This document shows positions 34,801 through 41,951 of a stretch of 47,685 bases of DNA, piece by piece; within the stretch, counting starts at the first letter, position 1; each line of letters starts with the position of its first letter. The DNA is taken from assembly GCA_030147325.1 (NCBI GenBank), contig JASLAA010000125.1:1-47685 (forward strand). Direction: 5' to 3'. The translations under genes and the position numbers were made by a program. The notes below the pieces were generated by a model that saw only the letters and a program-made list of their open reading frames with translations, searched no databases and was not told where the DNA came from. The stretch is from Arthrobacter sp. (GTDB taxonomy: Bacteria > Actinomycetota > Actinomycetes > Actinomycetales > Micrococcaceae).

Positions 34801-35378
34801 AGCTCGCAGAAGTAGTTCTCCGCGCCAAAGATGTCGCGGAAGTCCGAGGCGGCCTGCCTCGCCTCGTCGTACAGGCCGAGGCGGAGCTTGGTCTGCACCT
34901 CCCCGGATGGGCAGCCGGTGGTCGCGATGAGGCCTTTTCCGTAGGTCTGCAGGAGGTCGCGATCCATGCGGGGCTTGTACAGGTAGCCCTCGAGGGAGGC
35001 GAGCGAGGACATCCGGAACAGGTTGTGCATGCCGTCCGTGGTCTCGGACCACAGCGTCATGTGCGTGTAGGCACCGGCGCCGGAGACGTCGTCGCGTCCG
35101 CCGCCGCCCCACTGCACGCGCGTGCGGTCGTTCCGGGCCGTCCCAGGGGTGAGATAGGCCTCGACGCCGATGATGGGTTTGATACCGGCGCTCGTCGCCT
35201 TGCTCCAGAAGTCGAAGGCCCCGAAGACGAACCCGTGGTCGGTGGTCGCCAGGGCGTTCATCCCGAGTTCCTCGGTATGGCTGAACAGGTCCGTCAGGCG
35301 GGCGGCGCCGTCGAGCATCGAGTACTCGGTGTGGTTGTGGAGATGGACGAAAGAGTCGGTCGATGCAGGAGTAGCCAC
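31839..35378 (-). CDS. dnaE: DNA polymerase III alpha subunit (DnaE1)
   Basis: The main replicative polymerase. The 1179 residues begin with a PHP domain whose metal ligands look intact (HLHNHTEYS at about 12-20, then 'TDHG'), as in actinobacterial DnaE1 where PHP is the proofreading exonuclease. The polymerase core has the catalytic acidic pair in MPDFDVDFDD (about 412-421). 'LLKLMRPDNFEDISAVLALYRPGP' and 'GKKKKSELDKQ' are further family elements. The C-terminal OB and beta-clamp-binding regions follow. The GTG at 35378 is preceded by a TAGACT hexamer and exactly 6 bases, with no ribosome binding site, so it can be expressed separately from the upstream rluD. Confidence 0.98.
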   Translation of the reverse strand: MATPASTDSFVHLHNHTEYSMLDGAARLTDLFSHTEELGMNALATTDHGFVFGAFDFWSKATSAGIKPIIGVEAYLTPGTARNDRTRVQWGGGGRDDVSGAGAYTHMTLWSETTDGMHNLFRMSSLASLEGYLYKPRMDRDLLQTYGKGLIATTGCPSGEVQTKLRLGLYDEARQAASDFRDIFGAENYFCELMDHGLDIERRVKADLIRLAKELGLPLVATNDLHYTHAEDSKAHAALLCVQSGSTLADPKRFKFDADEFYLKSPAEMRAIFRDYPEACDNTLLIAERCEVEFNTKANYMPRFPVPEGENEQSWFVKEVETGLHYRYPAGVPDDVRKQAEFEVGVITQMGFPGYFLVVADFINWAKNNGIRVGPGRGSGAGSMVAYAMRITDLDPLKHGLIFERFLNPERVSMPDFDVDFDDRRRSEVIRYVTEKYGDERVAMIVTYGTIKAKQALKDSSRVMGYPFSTGERLTKAMPPDVMGKGLALADVHNKNAKRYSEAEELRELLKTDADSEKVFETALGLEGLKRQWGVHAAGVIMSSDPLIDIIPIMRREQDGQIITQFDYPTCEGLGLIKMDFLGLRNLTIITDAVENIKANKETDLVLEDLELDDRESYELLARGDTLGVFQLDGGPMRSLLKLMRPDNFEDISAVLALYRPGPMGVNSHTNYALRKNGLQDIEPIHPELEGPLEEILGGTYGLIVYQEQVMSAAQKLANFTLGQADMLRRAMGKKKKSELDKQQADFFAGMKANGYSQAAMDKLWVVLESFSDYAFNKAHTAAYGLVSYWTAYLKAHYPAEYMAALLTSVGDDKDKLAIYLNECRRMGITVLPPDVNESSVNFTPVGTDIRFGMGAIRNVGANVVGAMVNAREEKGAFTSFSDFLQKVPAVVCNKRTIESLIKAGAFDSLRHPRRALAMIHEEAVDSVIVLKRNEAANQFDLFSAFDDGGSAVGGLSVEVPDLPEWDKKDKLSFERDMLGLYVSDHPLQGLEGILSNHADSSIPSIISEEGPADGAIVTIAGMITSLQRRIAKNSGNAYARAEVEDLAGSMEVMFFGQVYGPISGVLAEDLIVVVRGRLQRRDDGAVMLNAQELTVPDLSEGHSGPVVISMLQHKATETAVTALGDVLRTHPGTSEVLIRLNGSRTVEVMKLGVDLRVNPTPSLFGDLKVLLGPACLDA

Positions 35379-35390
35379 CCGGCAAGTCTA
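35379..35390 (-). promoter_or_regulatory. Leaderless -10 of dnaE
   Basis: TAGACT (35390-35385), 6 bases, then GTG at 35378. Confidence 0.6.
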
Positions 35391-35447
35391 GTGCTCACCG
35401 ACCCGATCGACGGCCCAGCACCCCTGCCCGGGAGTCACCATGACGCG

Positions 35448-36383
35448 TCAGACGAGGCCGTTCGACAGGGCCATCAGGGCGTAGGCGAGATCCACCGGGT
35501 AGGGGCTGCTGACGGAGACGGGCGCGCCGGTCCGGGGATGCGCGAATCCCAGTCGATGCGCGTGCAGCCACTGCCGGGTCAGGCCGAGTTCGGCGGCCAG
35601 GCGAGGATCGGCACCGTAGGTCAGGTCCCCCGCGCAGGGGTGGCGGAGCGCCGAGAAGTGCACGCGGATCTGGTGCGTCCGGCCGGTCTCCAGGTGCACC
35701 TCGACGAGGCTGGCGCGGCCGAAGGCCTCCAGGACCTCGTAGTGCGTGACGGAATCGCGCCCGCCCTCCATCACGGCGAACCGCCACTCGTGGTGCGGGT
35801 GCCGGCCGATGGGAGCGTCGATGGTGCCCTTCAGGGGCTCCGGCAGGCCCTGCACCACGGCGTGGTAGACCTTCTCGACGGTGCGCTCCTTGAAGGCCCG
35901 CTTCAGCGCGGTGTAGGCGGGCTCGGTCTTCGCGACGACCATCGCACCGGAGGTACCCACGTCGAGCCGATGGACGATCCCCACCCGCTCCGGCGCACCG
36001 GAGGTCGAGATCCGGTACCCGGCAGCGGCGAGAGCCCCGACGACGGTGGGACCCACCCAGCCCGGGGAGGGATGCGCGGCGACACCCACCGGCTTGTCGA
36101 CCACCACGAAGTCGTCGTCGTCGAGCAGGATGCCCATGCCGTCCACGGCTTCCGGGATCACCCGGTGGGCGTCCTCGGGATCGGGCAGTCGGACGTCGAT
36201 GCGATCGCCCGCGCGGACCCGGTCCGACTTCGCGAGGTGCTCGCCGTCGCGCAGGACCCGACCGTCGGCGCACCACTGCGCGATCGCGGTGCGGGAGACG
36301 TCCAGCCGCCTGGCCAGCACCGCGTCGATCCGGCTGCCGGCATCGTCCTCGTCGACGGCCAGCCGGCGTGTGTCATCGGCCAT
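35448..36383 (-). CDS. RluD-type 23S rRNA pseudouridine synthase
   Basis: A 311-residue RluA/RluD-family enzyme that isomerises uridine in 23S rRNA; RluD family members act near positions 1911-1917, but the exact site cannot be told here. An N-terminal S4-like RNA-binding region (about 14-75) is followed by the catalytic domain with Asp in GIVHRLDVGTSGAM (about residue 139) and 'GRTHQIRVHF'. The ATG at 36383 is chosen over the GTG-type start at 36449 because it overlaps the lspA end by 11 bases, fits family length and follows a purine-rich stretch. It is read with lspA. Confidence 0.93.
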   Translation of the reverse strand: MADDTRRLAVDEDDAGSRIDAVLARRLDVSRTAIAQWCADGRVLRDGEHLAKSDRVRAGDRIDVRLPDPEDAHRVIPEAVDGMGILLDDDDFVVVDKPVGVAAHPSPGWVGPTVVGALAAAGYRISTSGAPERVGIVHRLDVGTSGAMVVAKTEPAYTALKRAFKERTVEKVYHAVVQGLPEPLKGTIDAPIGRHPHHEWRFAVMEGGRDSVTHYEVLEAFGRASLVEVHLETGRTHQIRVHFSALRHPCAGDLTYGADPRLAAELGLTRQWLHAHRLGFAHPRTGAPVSVSSPYPVDLAYALMALSNGLV

Positions 36384-37071
36384 CGTCGCCCTGCTCCTCC
36401 GCCGGGGTCGCTGCACCGGCCTGCTCGTCGCCCGCCCGGCGTCCGTCAATGCCGATGCCGCGCAGGGTCAGGATGCACACGAGCACGACGCCGCTGACGA
36501 TGGCCGAGTCGGCGATGTTGAAGATCGCGAAGTTCGGCAGGGCGATGAAGTCCACGACGTGGCCCTGCCCGAACGAGGGTTCCCTGAAGAGGCGATCGGT
36601 CAGGTTGCCGAGCGCCCCGCCGAGGACCAGCCCGAGTGCCACCGCCCAACCCCAGGACCGTACCTTCGGTACCTGCAGCACGATCCCGACGGCGACCACG
36701 ACCATGATGATGGTGAACACCCAGGTGTAGTCCGTGCCGATCGAGAAGGCGGCGCCCGGGTTGCGGATGAAGCGCCAGGTGAGCAGGGGCGGGAGGACCG
36801 GGGTGACCTGGCCCTCCGTCATCGTCGCGACGACCCACCACTTGGTCAGCTGGTCGAGCGTGTAGGCGACGAGTGTGCACAGCAGCATGACCGCGCCGTA
36901 CCGCAGGGCGGACCGCCGGTGCGGGCGGGGCCCACCGCCGGACCTCATGCGTGCGCGGCGGGCGTCAGCCGAAGCGGCCCCGCCGGAGGGACGTCCGGAA
37001 GGGGCCGCGGCGGTGGGCTCGGCGGTTGGCTCGGGTACGGGTACGGGATCGGCGGGCTGCTGCTCGTTCAC
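36373..37071 (-). CDS. lspA: Lipoprotein signal peptidase (signal peptidase II)
   Basis: An integral membrane aspartyl protease that removes signal peptides from diacylglyceryl-modified lipoproteins. The 232 residues have four membrane segments and both catalytic Asp motifs, 'GNLTDRL' and 'FNIADSAI'. The N-terminus is about 60 residues longer than in Escherichia coli and rich in Pro, Ala and Glu before the first membrane helix, and the C-terminal tail is charged. The GTG start at 37071 lacks a strong ribosome binding site, so a later start inside the extension is possible. A terminator separates it from divIVA, implying its own promoter. rluD overlaps its end. Confidence 0.93.
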   Translation of the reverse strand: MNEQQPADPVPVPEPTAEPTAAAPSGRPSGGAASADARRARMRSGGGPRPHRRSALRYGAVMLLCTLVAYTLDQLTKWWVVATMTEGQVTPVLPPLLTWRFIRNPGAAFSIGTDYTWVFTIIMVVVAVGIVLQVPKVRSWGWAVALGLVLGGALGNLTDRLFREPSFGQGHVVDFIALPNFAIFNIADSAIVSGVVLVCILTLRGIGIDGRRAGDEQAGAATPAEEQGDDGR

Positions 37072-37123
37072 GATTCATCCAGGGTGTAGGCGCGATGGGT
37101 GGCCGTCGGGGCTCGACGACGAA

Positions 37124-37164
37124 AAGGGCCGGTTCCCGGGGCTGTGCCCCTGCAACCGGCCCTT
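37124..37164 (-). terminator. Rho-independent terminator after divIVA
   Basis: An 11-bp stem (37124-37134 with 37154-37164) with an inner GGGGC/GCCCC pairing. On the minus strand it is followed by TTTTC when the stem-end TT is counted, the only clear T run among the terminators here. Confidence 0.85.
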
Positions 37165-37202
37165 CCCGCTCCTGGCCAGACCGTGGTCGGCCGAGGTCTC
37201 TG

Positions 37203-37859
37203 CTAGGAGGCCGAGGTATCGGATGCGAGCGATCCGCGGGCATCGAGGTCGCGGAGCTGACCCTCGATGTAGGCCTTCAGGCGCGAGCGGTAGTCGCGCT
37301 CGAAGCCGCGGAGCTGCTCGACCTTGCGCTCGAGGACGGCCTTCTGCTGCTCGAGGTCGCCGAGCGTCTTGCGGCTCTTCTCCTGGGCGTCGGTGACGAG
37401 CCCGCTGGCTTCGATCTGCGCCTCGGCGATGATCTTGTCCCGCTGCTCGACGCCCGCGTTGACGTACTCGTCGTGCAGGCGCTGCGCCATCGCGAGGACG
37501 CCTGCGGCCGACTCGGCGGTTCCGGTCGAGCTGACGGACGCGGCTGCGGCGGGCGGGGCCGGCGCAGGAGCCGGAGTGGGCTCCTCCACGGCGGCAGTCG
37601 CCTCGGGGGCCTGCTCGTCCACCTGGACGTCCTCGGTCTGCGTGCTGGCCGCGACGGGCGCCGGCACGACGGTGTTCTGCGAGGTGTCCGACGAACCGTC
37701 GGCCAGCTTCCGGCGCAGCTCCTCGTTCTCCTGGTTCAGGCGGCGGAGTTCGACGACGATCTCGTCGAGGAAGTCGTCCACCTCGTCCTGGTCGTAGCCC
37801 TCACGGAACTTCGTCGGCTGGAATCTCTTGTTGACAACGTCTTCTGGCGTCAAAGCCAT
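37203..37859 (-). CDS. divIVA: DivIVA / Wag31 polar growth protein
   Basis: A coiled-coil protein that marks curved membrane at poles and septa and directs polar cell-wall growth in actinobacteria. The 218 residues start with the membrane-binding domain (about 1-55, 'NKRFQPTKFREGYDQDEVDDFLDEI'-like in outline) followed by a first coiled coil, a disordered Ala/Pro/Val-rich linker (about 60-110), and a second long coiled coil (about 115-205). AGGTGA lies just before the ATG. In the 145-bp gap to yggT a TACGCT hexamer at 37967-37962 may be part of a promoter, with a leader of about 100 bases. Confidence 0.96.
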   Translation of the reverse strand: MALTPEDVVNKRFQPTKFREGYDQDEVDDFLDEIVVELRRLNQENEELRRKLADGSSDTSQNTVVPAPVAASTQTEDVQVDEQAPEATAAVEEPTPAPAPAPPAAAASVSSTGTAESAAGVLAMAQRLHDEYVNAGVEQRDKIIAEAQIEASGLVTDAQEKSRKTLGDLEQQKAVLERKVEQLRGFERDYRSRLKAYIEGQLRDLDARGSLASDTSAS

Positions 37860-38004
37860 CTGGTCACCTCATACTGATAGAGCCGGACCACCCGAAGGGC
37901 GGACGGGCTGCGGTACCGAATAGTGGACATGAATCACTGGACCCACGTCGATCTGTGAATCAGCGTATATCGTCTGGAACTGCATCACGAAACGGACTCG
38001 GACG

Positions 38005-38295
38005 CTAGAGTGCGAGGCCGCGGGCCACCGACATCAGGATCAGCACCGCGATGAAGAGCACCAGGAACGCGAGATCCAGCTGGACCCCGCCCAACCGGAG
38101 TGGCGGGATGAGCCGCCGGAGAGCCTTGATGGGCGGATCGGTCGCCGAGTAGACACCCGTCGCGACGACCAGCGCCACCTTCTGCGGCCGCCAGTCCCGG
38201 GCGAAGCCCTGCACGGCGTCATAGACGATCCGCAGGATCAGGGCCAGCTGGAACAGCATCAGTACCAGGTAGATCAGTGCGAATACCAAACTCAC
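38005..38295 (-). CDS. YggT family membrane protein
   Basis: A 96-residue protein with two membrane regions (about 1-25 and 72-92) around the conserved 'YSATDPPIKALRRLIPPLRLGGVQLDLAFLV'-type segment, given here only as a family outline. The role is not established; it is nearly always next to sepF and divIVA in Gram-positive bacteria and may take part in membrane or division processes. The GTG at 38295 is weakly supported by an upstream GGA-containing purine stretch. It lies 59 bases after sepF on the same strand. Confidence 0.88.
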   Translation of the reverse strand: MSLVFALIYLVLMLFQLALILRIVYDAVQGFARDWRPQKVALVVATGVYSATDPPIKALRRLIPPLRLGGVQLDLAFLVLFIAVLILMSVARGLAL

Positions 38296-38354
38296 GGAGC
38301 AGTTCCAGTCCTTCGGGCCTTGGTGGTCGGTCGCGACCGGAGCGGCCGCTGGGC

Positions 38355-38876
38355 TCAGCTCTGGTTGAAGAAGCTGGTCTGAGCCTCGCTGGCCTTCAGG
38401 TCTTCGCCGAGGACTTCAATATACGACGGCGACAGCAGGAACACCTTATTGGTGACCCGTTCGATGCTGCCGTGGAGGCCGAAGACGAGGCCGGCCGAGA
38501 AGTCCACCAGCCGCTTGGCATCGGCTTCGCCCATGTCGGTCACGTTCATGATGACCGGGATGCCGTCGCGGAAGCTCTCGCCGATGAGCTTGGCGTCGTT
38601 GTAGGACCGTGGGTGGATCGTGGAGATCTGGCGGAGGGCGGACGAGTCCTCGCGCGACGACGGCGCACGCTTGATCGGAGTCACGGGTGCGCGGTATTCC
38701 TCTGCCTGGGCTACCCGGGTGACGGCCGGAGCCGACTCCAGGTGGCGTTCGTCGCGGTCGTAATCCACTGTGTAGTCCTCGTTCCTGCTGTGCGCGCTTT
38801 TGGCTTCGGGCTCGTAGTGCTCGTCACCGTCGGCGAGCCCAAGGTAGATCATCGTCTTGCGCAGTGCGCCAGCCAT
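38355..38876 (-). CDS. sepF: Cell division protein SepF
   Basis: Anchors and bundles FtsZ at the membrane; in actinobacteria it replaces FtsA/ZipA. The 173 residues have the N-terminal amphipathic anchor ('MAGALRKTMIYLGLA'), a disordered charged linker (about 18-80) and the conserved C-terminal fold (about 85-165, 'SYNDAKLIGESFRDG' and 'GLHGSIERV'). It lies 98 bases after yggS, with GGAGTCACC upstream of the start. It is in the same direction as ftsZ, its partner. Confidence 0.96.
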   Translation of the reverse strand: MAGALRKTMIYLGLADGDEHYEPEAKSAHSRNEDYTVDYDRDERHLESAPAVTRVAQAEEYRAPVTPIKRAPSSREDSSALRQISTIHPRSYNDAKLIGESFRDGIPVIMNVTDMGEADAKRLVDFSAGLVFGLHGSIERVTNKVFLLSPSYIEVLGEDLKASEAQTSFFNQS

Positions 38877-38974
38877 GGTGACTCCTGTTCTGAGGAAGTG
38901 GATTGGTGGTTCCCGTGGGCGCCCTGCATGCGGTCCGCCCGGCCGCCGGTCGTGCCGCCGTTACAGCTCAGACG

Positions 38975-39739
38975 CTACCCCACGGCCGGACGCTGACCGA
39001 GGACATCAGAGCCGATCCGCAGGTGTGTCGCCCCGGCTGCCACGGCCTCCTCGAGATCACCGCTCATCCCGGCGGAGACGGCCGTCGCCGCGGGTTCCAC
39101 CGCACGTACCCTGTGGGCTATCCGCATGAGGTGATCGAAGGCGACGGCGGGTGGGGCGCCCCTGGGTGCGACCGCCATGACGCCGGCGAGGCGGAGCCCT
39201 TCCGCCGCGACGACTCTCTCGGCGAGCTCTTCCGCCTCCTCGGGCAGCGCGCCTCCCCTCCCTCCCGGCTGGGCGCCGGCCTCCAGGGTGAACTGCAGGT
39301 AGCAGGCGAGGTCGTTCCGCGGGGGTGAACCTGCTGCATCCCGTGCGTCCCGTTCCGCCGTCATGGCCTTCGCGAGCGAGGTGACCAGCGGAGCGCGATC
39401 CACGGAGTGCACGCTGGAGGCGTAGCGGACCACGGATTTCGCCTTGTTCGTCTGCAACTGGCCGATGAAGTGCCAGCGGAGGGCCAGCTCCTGGAGCTCG
39501 GCCGCCTTCGCCGCCGCCTCCTGGTCGCGGTTCTCCCCCACATCGGCGACGCCGAGTTCCGCCAGGATGCGTACATCGGACGCCGGGAAGTACTTGGTCA
39601 CCACGATGAGCGTCGGCTCGGGCCGTGCTGCGGCGGCGGCTGCGGCGGCCACGCGTGCCTGCACCGCGCGGAGGCGGGCCCCGAGCTCGCTGGCGCGCCC
39701 GTCGTCGGGCTGGCCGGTCACTGCGGCGGTGTCGGTCAC
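38975..39739 (-). CDS. Pyridoxal-phosphate homeostasis protein (YggS/PLPBP family)
   Basis: A 254-residue alanine-racemase-fold protein with no known catalysis that binds pyridoxal phosphate and steadies vitamin B6 and amino-acid pools. 'VVTKYFPASD' carries the PLP-binding lysine, 'HFIGQLQTNKAK' is the family signature, and 'SAGMSGDLEEAVAAGATHLRIGS' is the phosphate-binding end. The N-terminal 20 residues are variable. The GTG at 39739 overlaps the pgeF stop (GTGA). An in-frame GTG at 39748 is the alternative. It is part of the ftsZ-sepF operon, as in many Gram-positive bacteria. Confidence 0.93.
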   Translation of the reverse strand: MTDTAAVTGQPDDGRASELGARLRAVQARVAAAAAAAARPEPTLIVVTKYFPASDVRILAELGVADVGENRDQEAAAKAAELQELALRWHFIGQLQTNKAKSVVRYASSVHSVDRAPLVTSLAKAMTAERDARDAAGSPPRNDLACYLQFTLEAGAQPGGRGGALPEEAEELAERVVAAEGLRLAGVMAVAPRGAPPAVAFDHLMRIAHRVRAVEPAATAVSAGMSGDLEEAVAAGATHLRIGSDVLGQRPAVG

Positions 39740-40500
39740 GTCCGCCACACCAGTCCAGCGATCCGCCCGGCCCCGGCCTGACGGCGGTGGGAGTAGAGGT
39801 CCGGGTTCTCGAGCGTGCAGGACGACCCTGTGCCTTCGACGACTGCCACCCGGGCGCCGGACTGTTCGAGCTGGGACCGCACGGCGGCCGGGAGGTCCAG
39901 GGCGGGGGTGCCTGCAGCCGTCCGCGAGGCGGCTGCCGGCACGGAACGCACGAACTCGAGCATCATCTCCCCGGGTACTTCGTAGCATGATCCGCAGACC
40001 GACGGCCCGATCCACCCCGTGACGTCCCGAGCCCCGGTGGCGTGCAGCAGCTCGACGGCCCGGGCAACGATGCCGTTGCCCACCCCGGCGCGCCCGGCGT
40101 GGACCACCGCTGTCGGACCGAACTCATGCCCGGGCCCCGGTTCAGCAACCAGGACGATCGGCACACAGTCGGCGACGAGCACAGCCATCGCGTCGCGTCC
40201 GTCGAGGGAGAGCATGCCGTCCGCATCGGGCGCAGACGCGTCCTGCGTCCGTGTCCCGTCCCCCTCCAGGACGGCGACGCGGTCCGAATGGGTCTGGCTC
40301 ATGAAGCGGAGTGCACCGGCAGGAAGACCCATCACCTCTTCGAGCCGCTGCCGGTTCGCCCGGACCGTCCCGGGATCGGAGCCGACGTGCAGCGCGAGAT
40401 TGCCGGCGGCGACGGAGGTGAAAGCGACCCGGAGACCAGGACGGACCTCCTCGTTCCAATGGAACGGGGAGGTCCGCTCGGGACCGGTGGGTGTGTCCAC
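39736..40500 (-). CDS. pgeF: Peptidoglycan editing factor / YfiH family purine nucleoside phosphorylase-like protein
   Basis: A 254-residue protein of the YfiH/LACC1 family, reported in different bacteria as a peptidoglycan editing factor or as a multicopper-like or purine nucleoside enzyme. The zinc-site residues are present: His in MSQTHSD (about 70), Cys in VADCVP (about 112) and His in VVHAGRAG (about 133). The usual HAGWRG motif reads HAGRAG here. It starts three bases after the ftsZ stop and overlaps yggS, so it is translated with ftsZ. The name reflects the family rather than proof of function. Confidence 0.9.
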   Translation of the reverse strand: MDTPTGPERTSPFHWNEEVRPGLRVAFTSVAAGNLALHVGSDPGTVRANRQRLEEVMGLPAGALRFMSQTHSDRVAVLEGDGTRTQDASAPDADGMLSLDGRDAMAVLVADCVPIVLVAEPGPGHEFGPTAVVHAGRAGVGNGIVARAVELLHATGARDVTGWIGPSVCGSCYEVPGEMMLEFVRSVPAAASRTAAGTPALDLPAAVRSQLEQSGARVAVVEGTGSSCTLENPDLYSHRRQAGAGRIAGLVWRT

Positions 40501-40503
40501 GGA

Positions 40504-41703
40504 CTACTTCAGGAAGTCGGGCACATCGAGGTCGTCGGATCGTCCTGCCGACAGGTCCGGCTCGACGATCGCCGGGAGGTCGACGTCGAAACCCGAGTCG
40601 GCCGGAACGGCCTGCGCACTCTGGGCACGCTGCTGGGACCAGGCCCCCAGGCCTGCGGTGGCAGCCCCGGCGGTGCGCTGCTTGTCCCCACCGACGCTCG
40701 GAGCGACAGCGGGACGATGAGTCGGAGCCGAGGCGGCAGCAGGCTGCGACGTGGCGTCCACCTGGTCGAAGCCGGCGGCGATGACCGTGACGCGTGCCTC
40801 GTCACCGAGTGCGTCGTCGATGACCGCGCCGAAGATGATGTTGGCCTCGGGGTGGGCGACCTCCTGGACGAGGCGCGCTGCCTCGTTGATCTCGAAGAGG
40901 CCGAGATCGGAACCGCCCTGGATGGAGAGCAGCACACCGTGCGCCCCGTCGATCGAGGCCTCGAGCAGCGGGGACGCGATGGCGAGTTCGGCGGCCTTGA
41001 CGGCACGGTCCTCACCTCGGGCCGAACCGATACCCATGAGTGCCGATCCCGCTCCCTGCATGACGGACTTCACGTCGGCGAAGTCGAGGTTGATCAGCCC
41101 GGGGGTGGTGATGAGGTCGGTGATGCCCTGCACGCCGGACAGCAGGACCTGGTCCGCCGAACGGAAGGCGTCCAGCATCGAGACGTTGCGGTCGCTGATG
41201 GACAGCAGGCGATCGTTCGGGATGACGATGAGGGTGTCGACCTCTTCGCGGAGGGTGTCGATGCCGCTCTCGGCCTGGTTGGAGCGCCGTCGACCCTCGA
41301 AGGTGAAGGGGCGCGTGACGACACCGATGGTGAGGGCGCCGAGGGAGCGGGCGATGCGGGCGACGACGGGGGCGCCACCCGTGCCGGTACCGCCTCCCTC
41401 GCCCGCGGTCACGAAGACCATGTCCGCACCCCGGAGCACTTCCTCGATCTCCTCGGAGTGGTCCTCGGCTGCGCGCCTGCCGACCTCCGGGTCCGCCCCG
41501 GCACCGAGGCCGCGCGTCAGTTCCCGCCCGACGTCGAGCTTGACGTCGGCATCGCTCATGAGCAGCGCCTGCGCATCCGTGTTGATGGCAATGAACTCCA
41601 CGCCACGGAGCCCGACCTCGATCATGCGGTTGATGGCGTTGACGCCGCCTCCGCCGATGCCGACGACCTTGATGACGGCCCAGTAATTCTGAGGTGCTGC
41701 CAC
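40504..41703 (-). CDS. ftsZ: Cell division protein FtsZ
   Basis: The tubulin-like GTPase that forms the division ring. The 399 residues have the GTP-binding domain with the tubulin signature GGGTGTGG (103-110), the 'NTDAQALL' element, the T7 loop 'LINLDFADVK', then a disordered linker of about 70 residues and the conserved C-terminal peptide 'LDVPDFLK' that binds SepF and other partners. GTG start at 41703. Unlike its neighbours, it is separated from ftsQ by 248 bases that hold repeats and promoter-like sequence, implying its own regulation. Confidence 0.98.
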   Translation of the reverse strand: MAAPQNYWAVIKVVGIGGGGVNAINRMIEVGLRGVEFIAINTDAQALLMSDADVKLDVGRELTRGLGAGADPEVGRRAAEDHSEEIEEVLRGADMVFVTAGEGGGTGTGGAPVVARIARSLGALTIGVVTRPFTFEGRRRSNQAESGIDTLREEVDTLIVIPNDRLLSISDRNVSMLDAFRSADQVLLSGVQGITDLITTPGLINLDFADVKSVMQGAGSALMGIGSARGEDRAVKAAELAIASPLLEASIDGAHGVLLSIQGGSDLGLFEINEAARLVQEVAHPEANIIFGAVIDDALGDEARVTVIAAGFDQVDATSQPAAASAPTHRPAVAPSVGGDKQRTAGAATAGLGAWSQQRAQSAQAVPADSGFDVDLPAIVEPDLSAGRSDDLDVPDFLK

Positions 41704-41762
41704 GTCCTGTGTCCCTTGTTCGAATCTGTGTGCTGTACGGGGGCTGCCGATGCTCCGGCTTC

Positions 41763-41816
41763 AACCTTCACCTGCCAGAAGGTTAACGTTCAGGTTGAGC
41801 GTTAACGTTATGTCAA
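41763..41816 (-). promoter_or_regulatory. ftsZ upstream region with 19-bp-spaced repeats
   Basis: Two copies of GTTAACGTT at 41782-41790 and 41801-41809, 19 bp apart. A 7-bp inverted repeat (41763-41769 with 41778-41784) overlaps the first. TTGACA on the minus strand (41816-41811) is a possible -35, but no consensus -10 follows at 17-18 bp. The region is much more AT-rich than its surroundings. Confidence 0.5.
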
Positions 41817-41873
41817 GTAACTCCTATGTTCGACGCTAGGTGCATGTGTTGCCCGTTGCAATGACCGGGCGCC

Positions 41874-41922
41874 GCGTGTCGGGCGTGTCGGTCCAGATGC
41901 CGGCGCGTGTCGTCGCGTGTCG
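41874..41922. repeat. Four short GCGTGTCG repeats between ftsQ and ftsZ
   Basis: GCGTGTCG at 41874, 41883, 41905 and 41915, in two pairs spaced 9-10 bp. A degenerate fifth copy follows. It lies 30-78 bases past the ftsQ stop. Confidence 0.7.
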
Positions 41923-41951
41923 GTGCGTGGCGGCTCGCTGAGGATCCCGGG

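Noticed and set aside
30690..36497. A 1935-codon open frame on the plus strand
   Set aside because: It is antisense to dnaE and rluD, whose products are clear. The translation is low-complexity and matches no family; high GC keeps such shadow frames open.
41821..41845. A LexA/SOS box upstream of ftsZ
   Set aside because: Only one half-site (CGAACAT) is present; the second half is missing at the required spacing.
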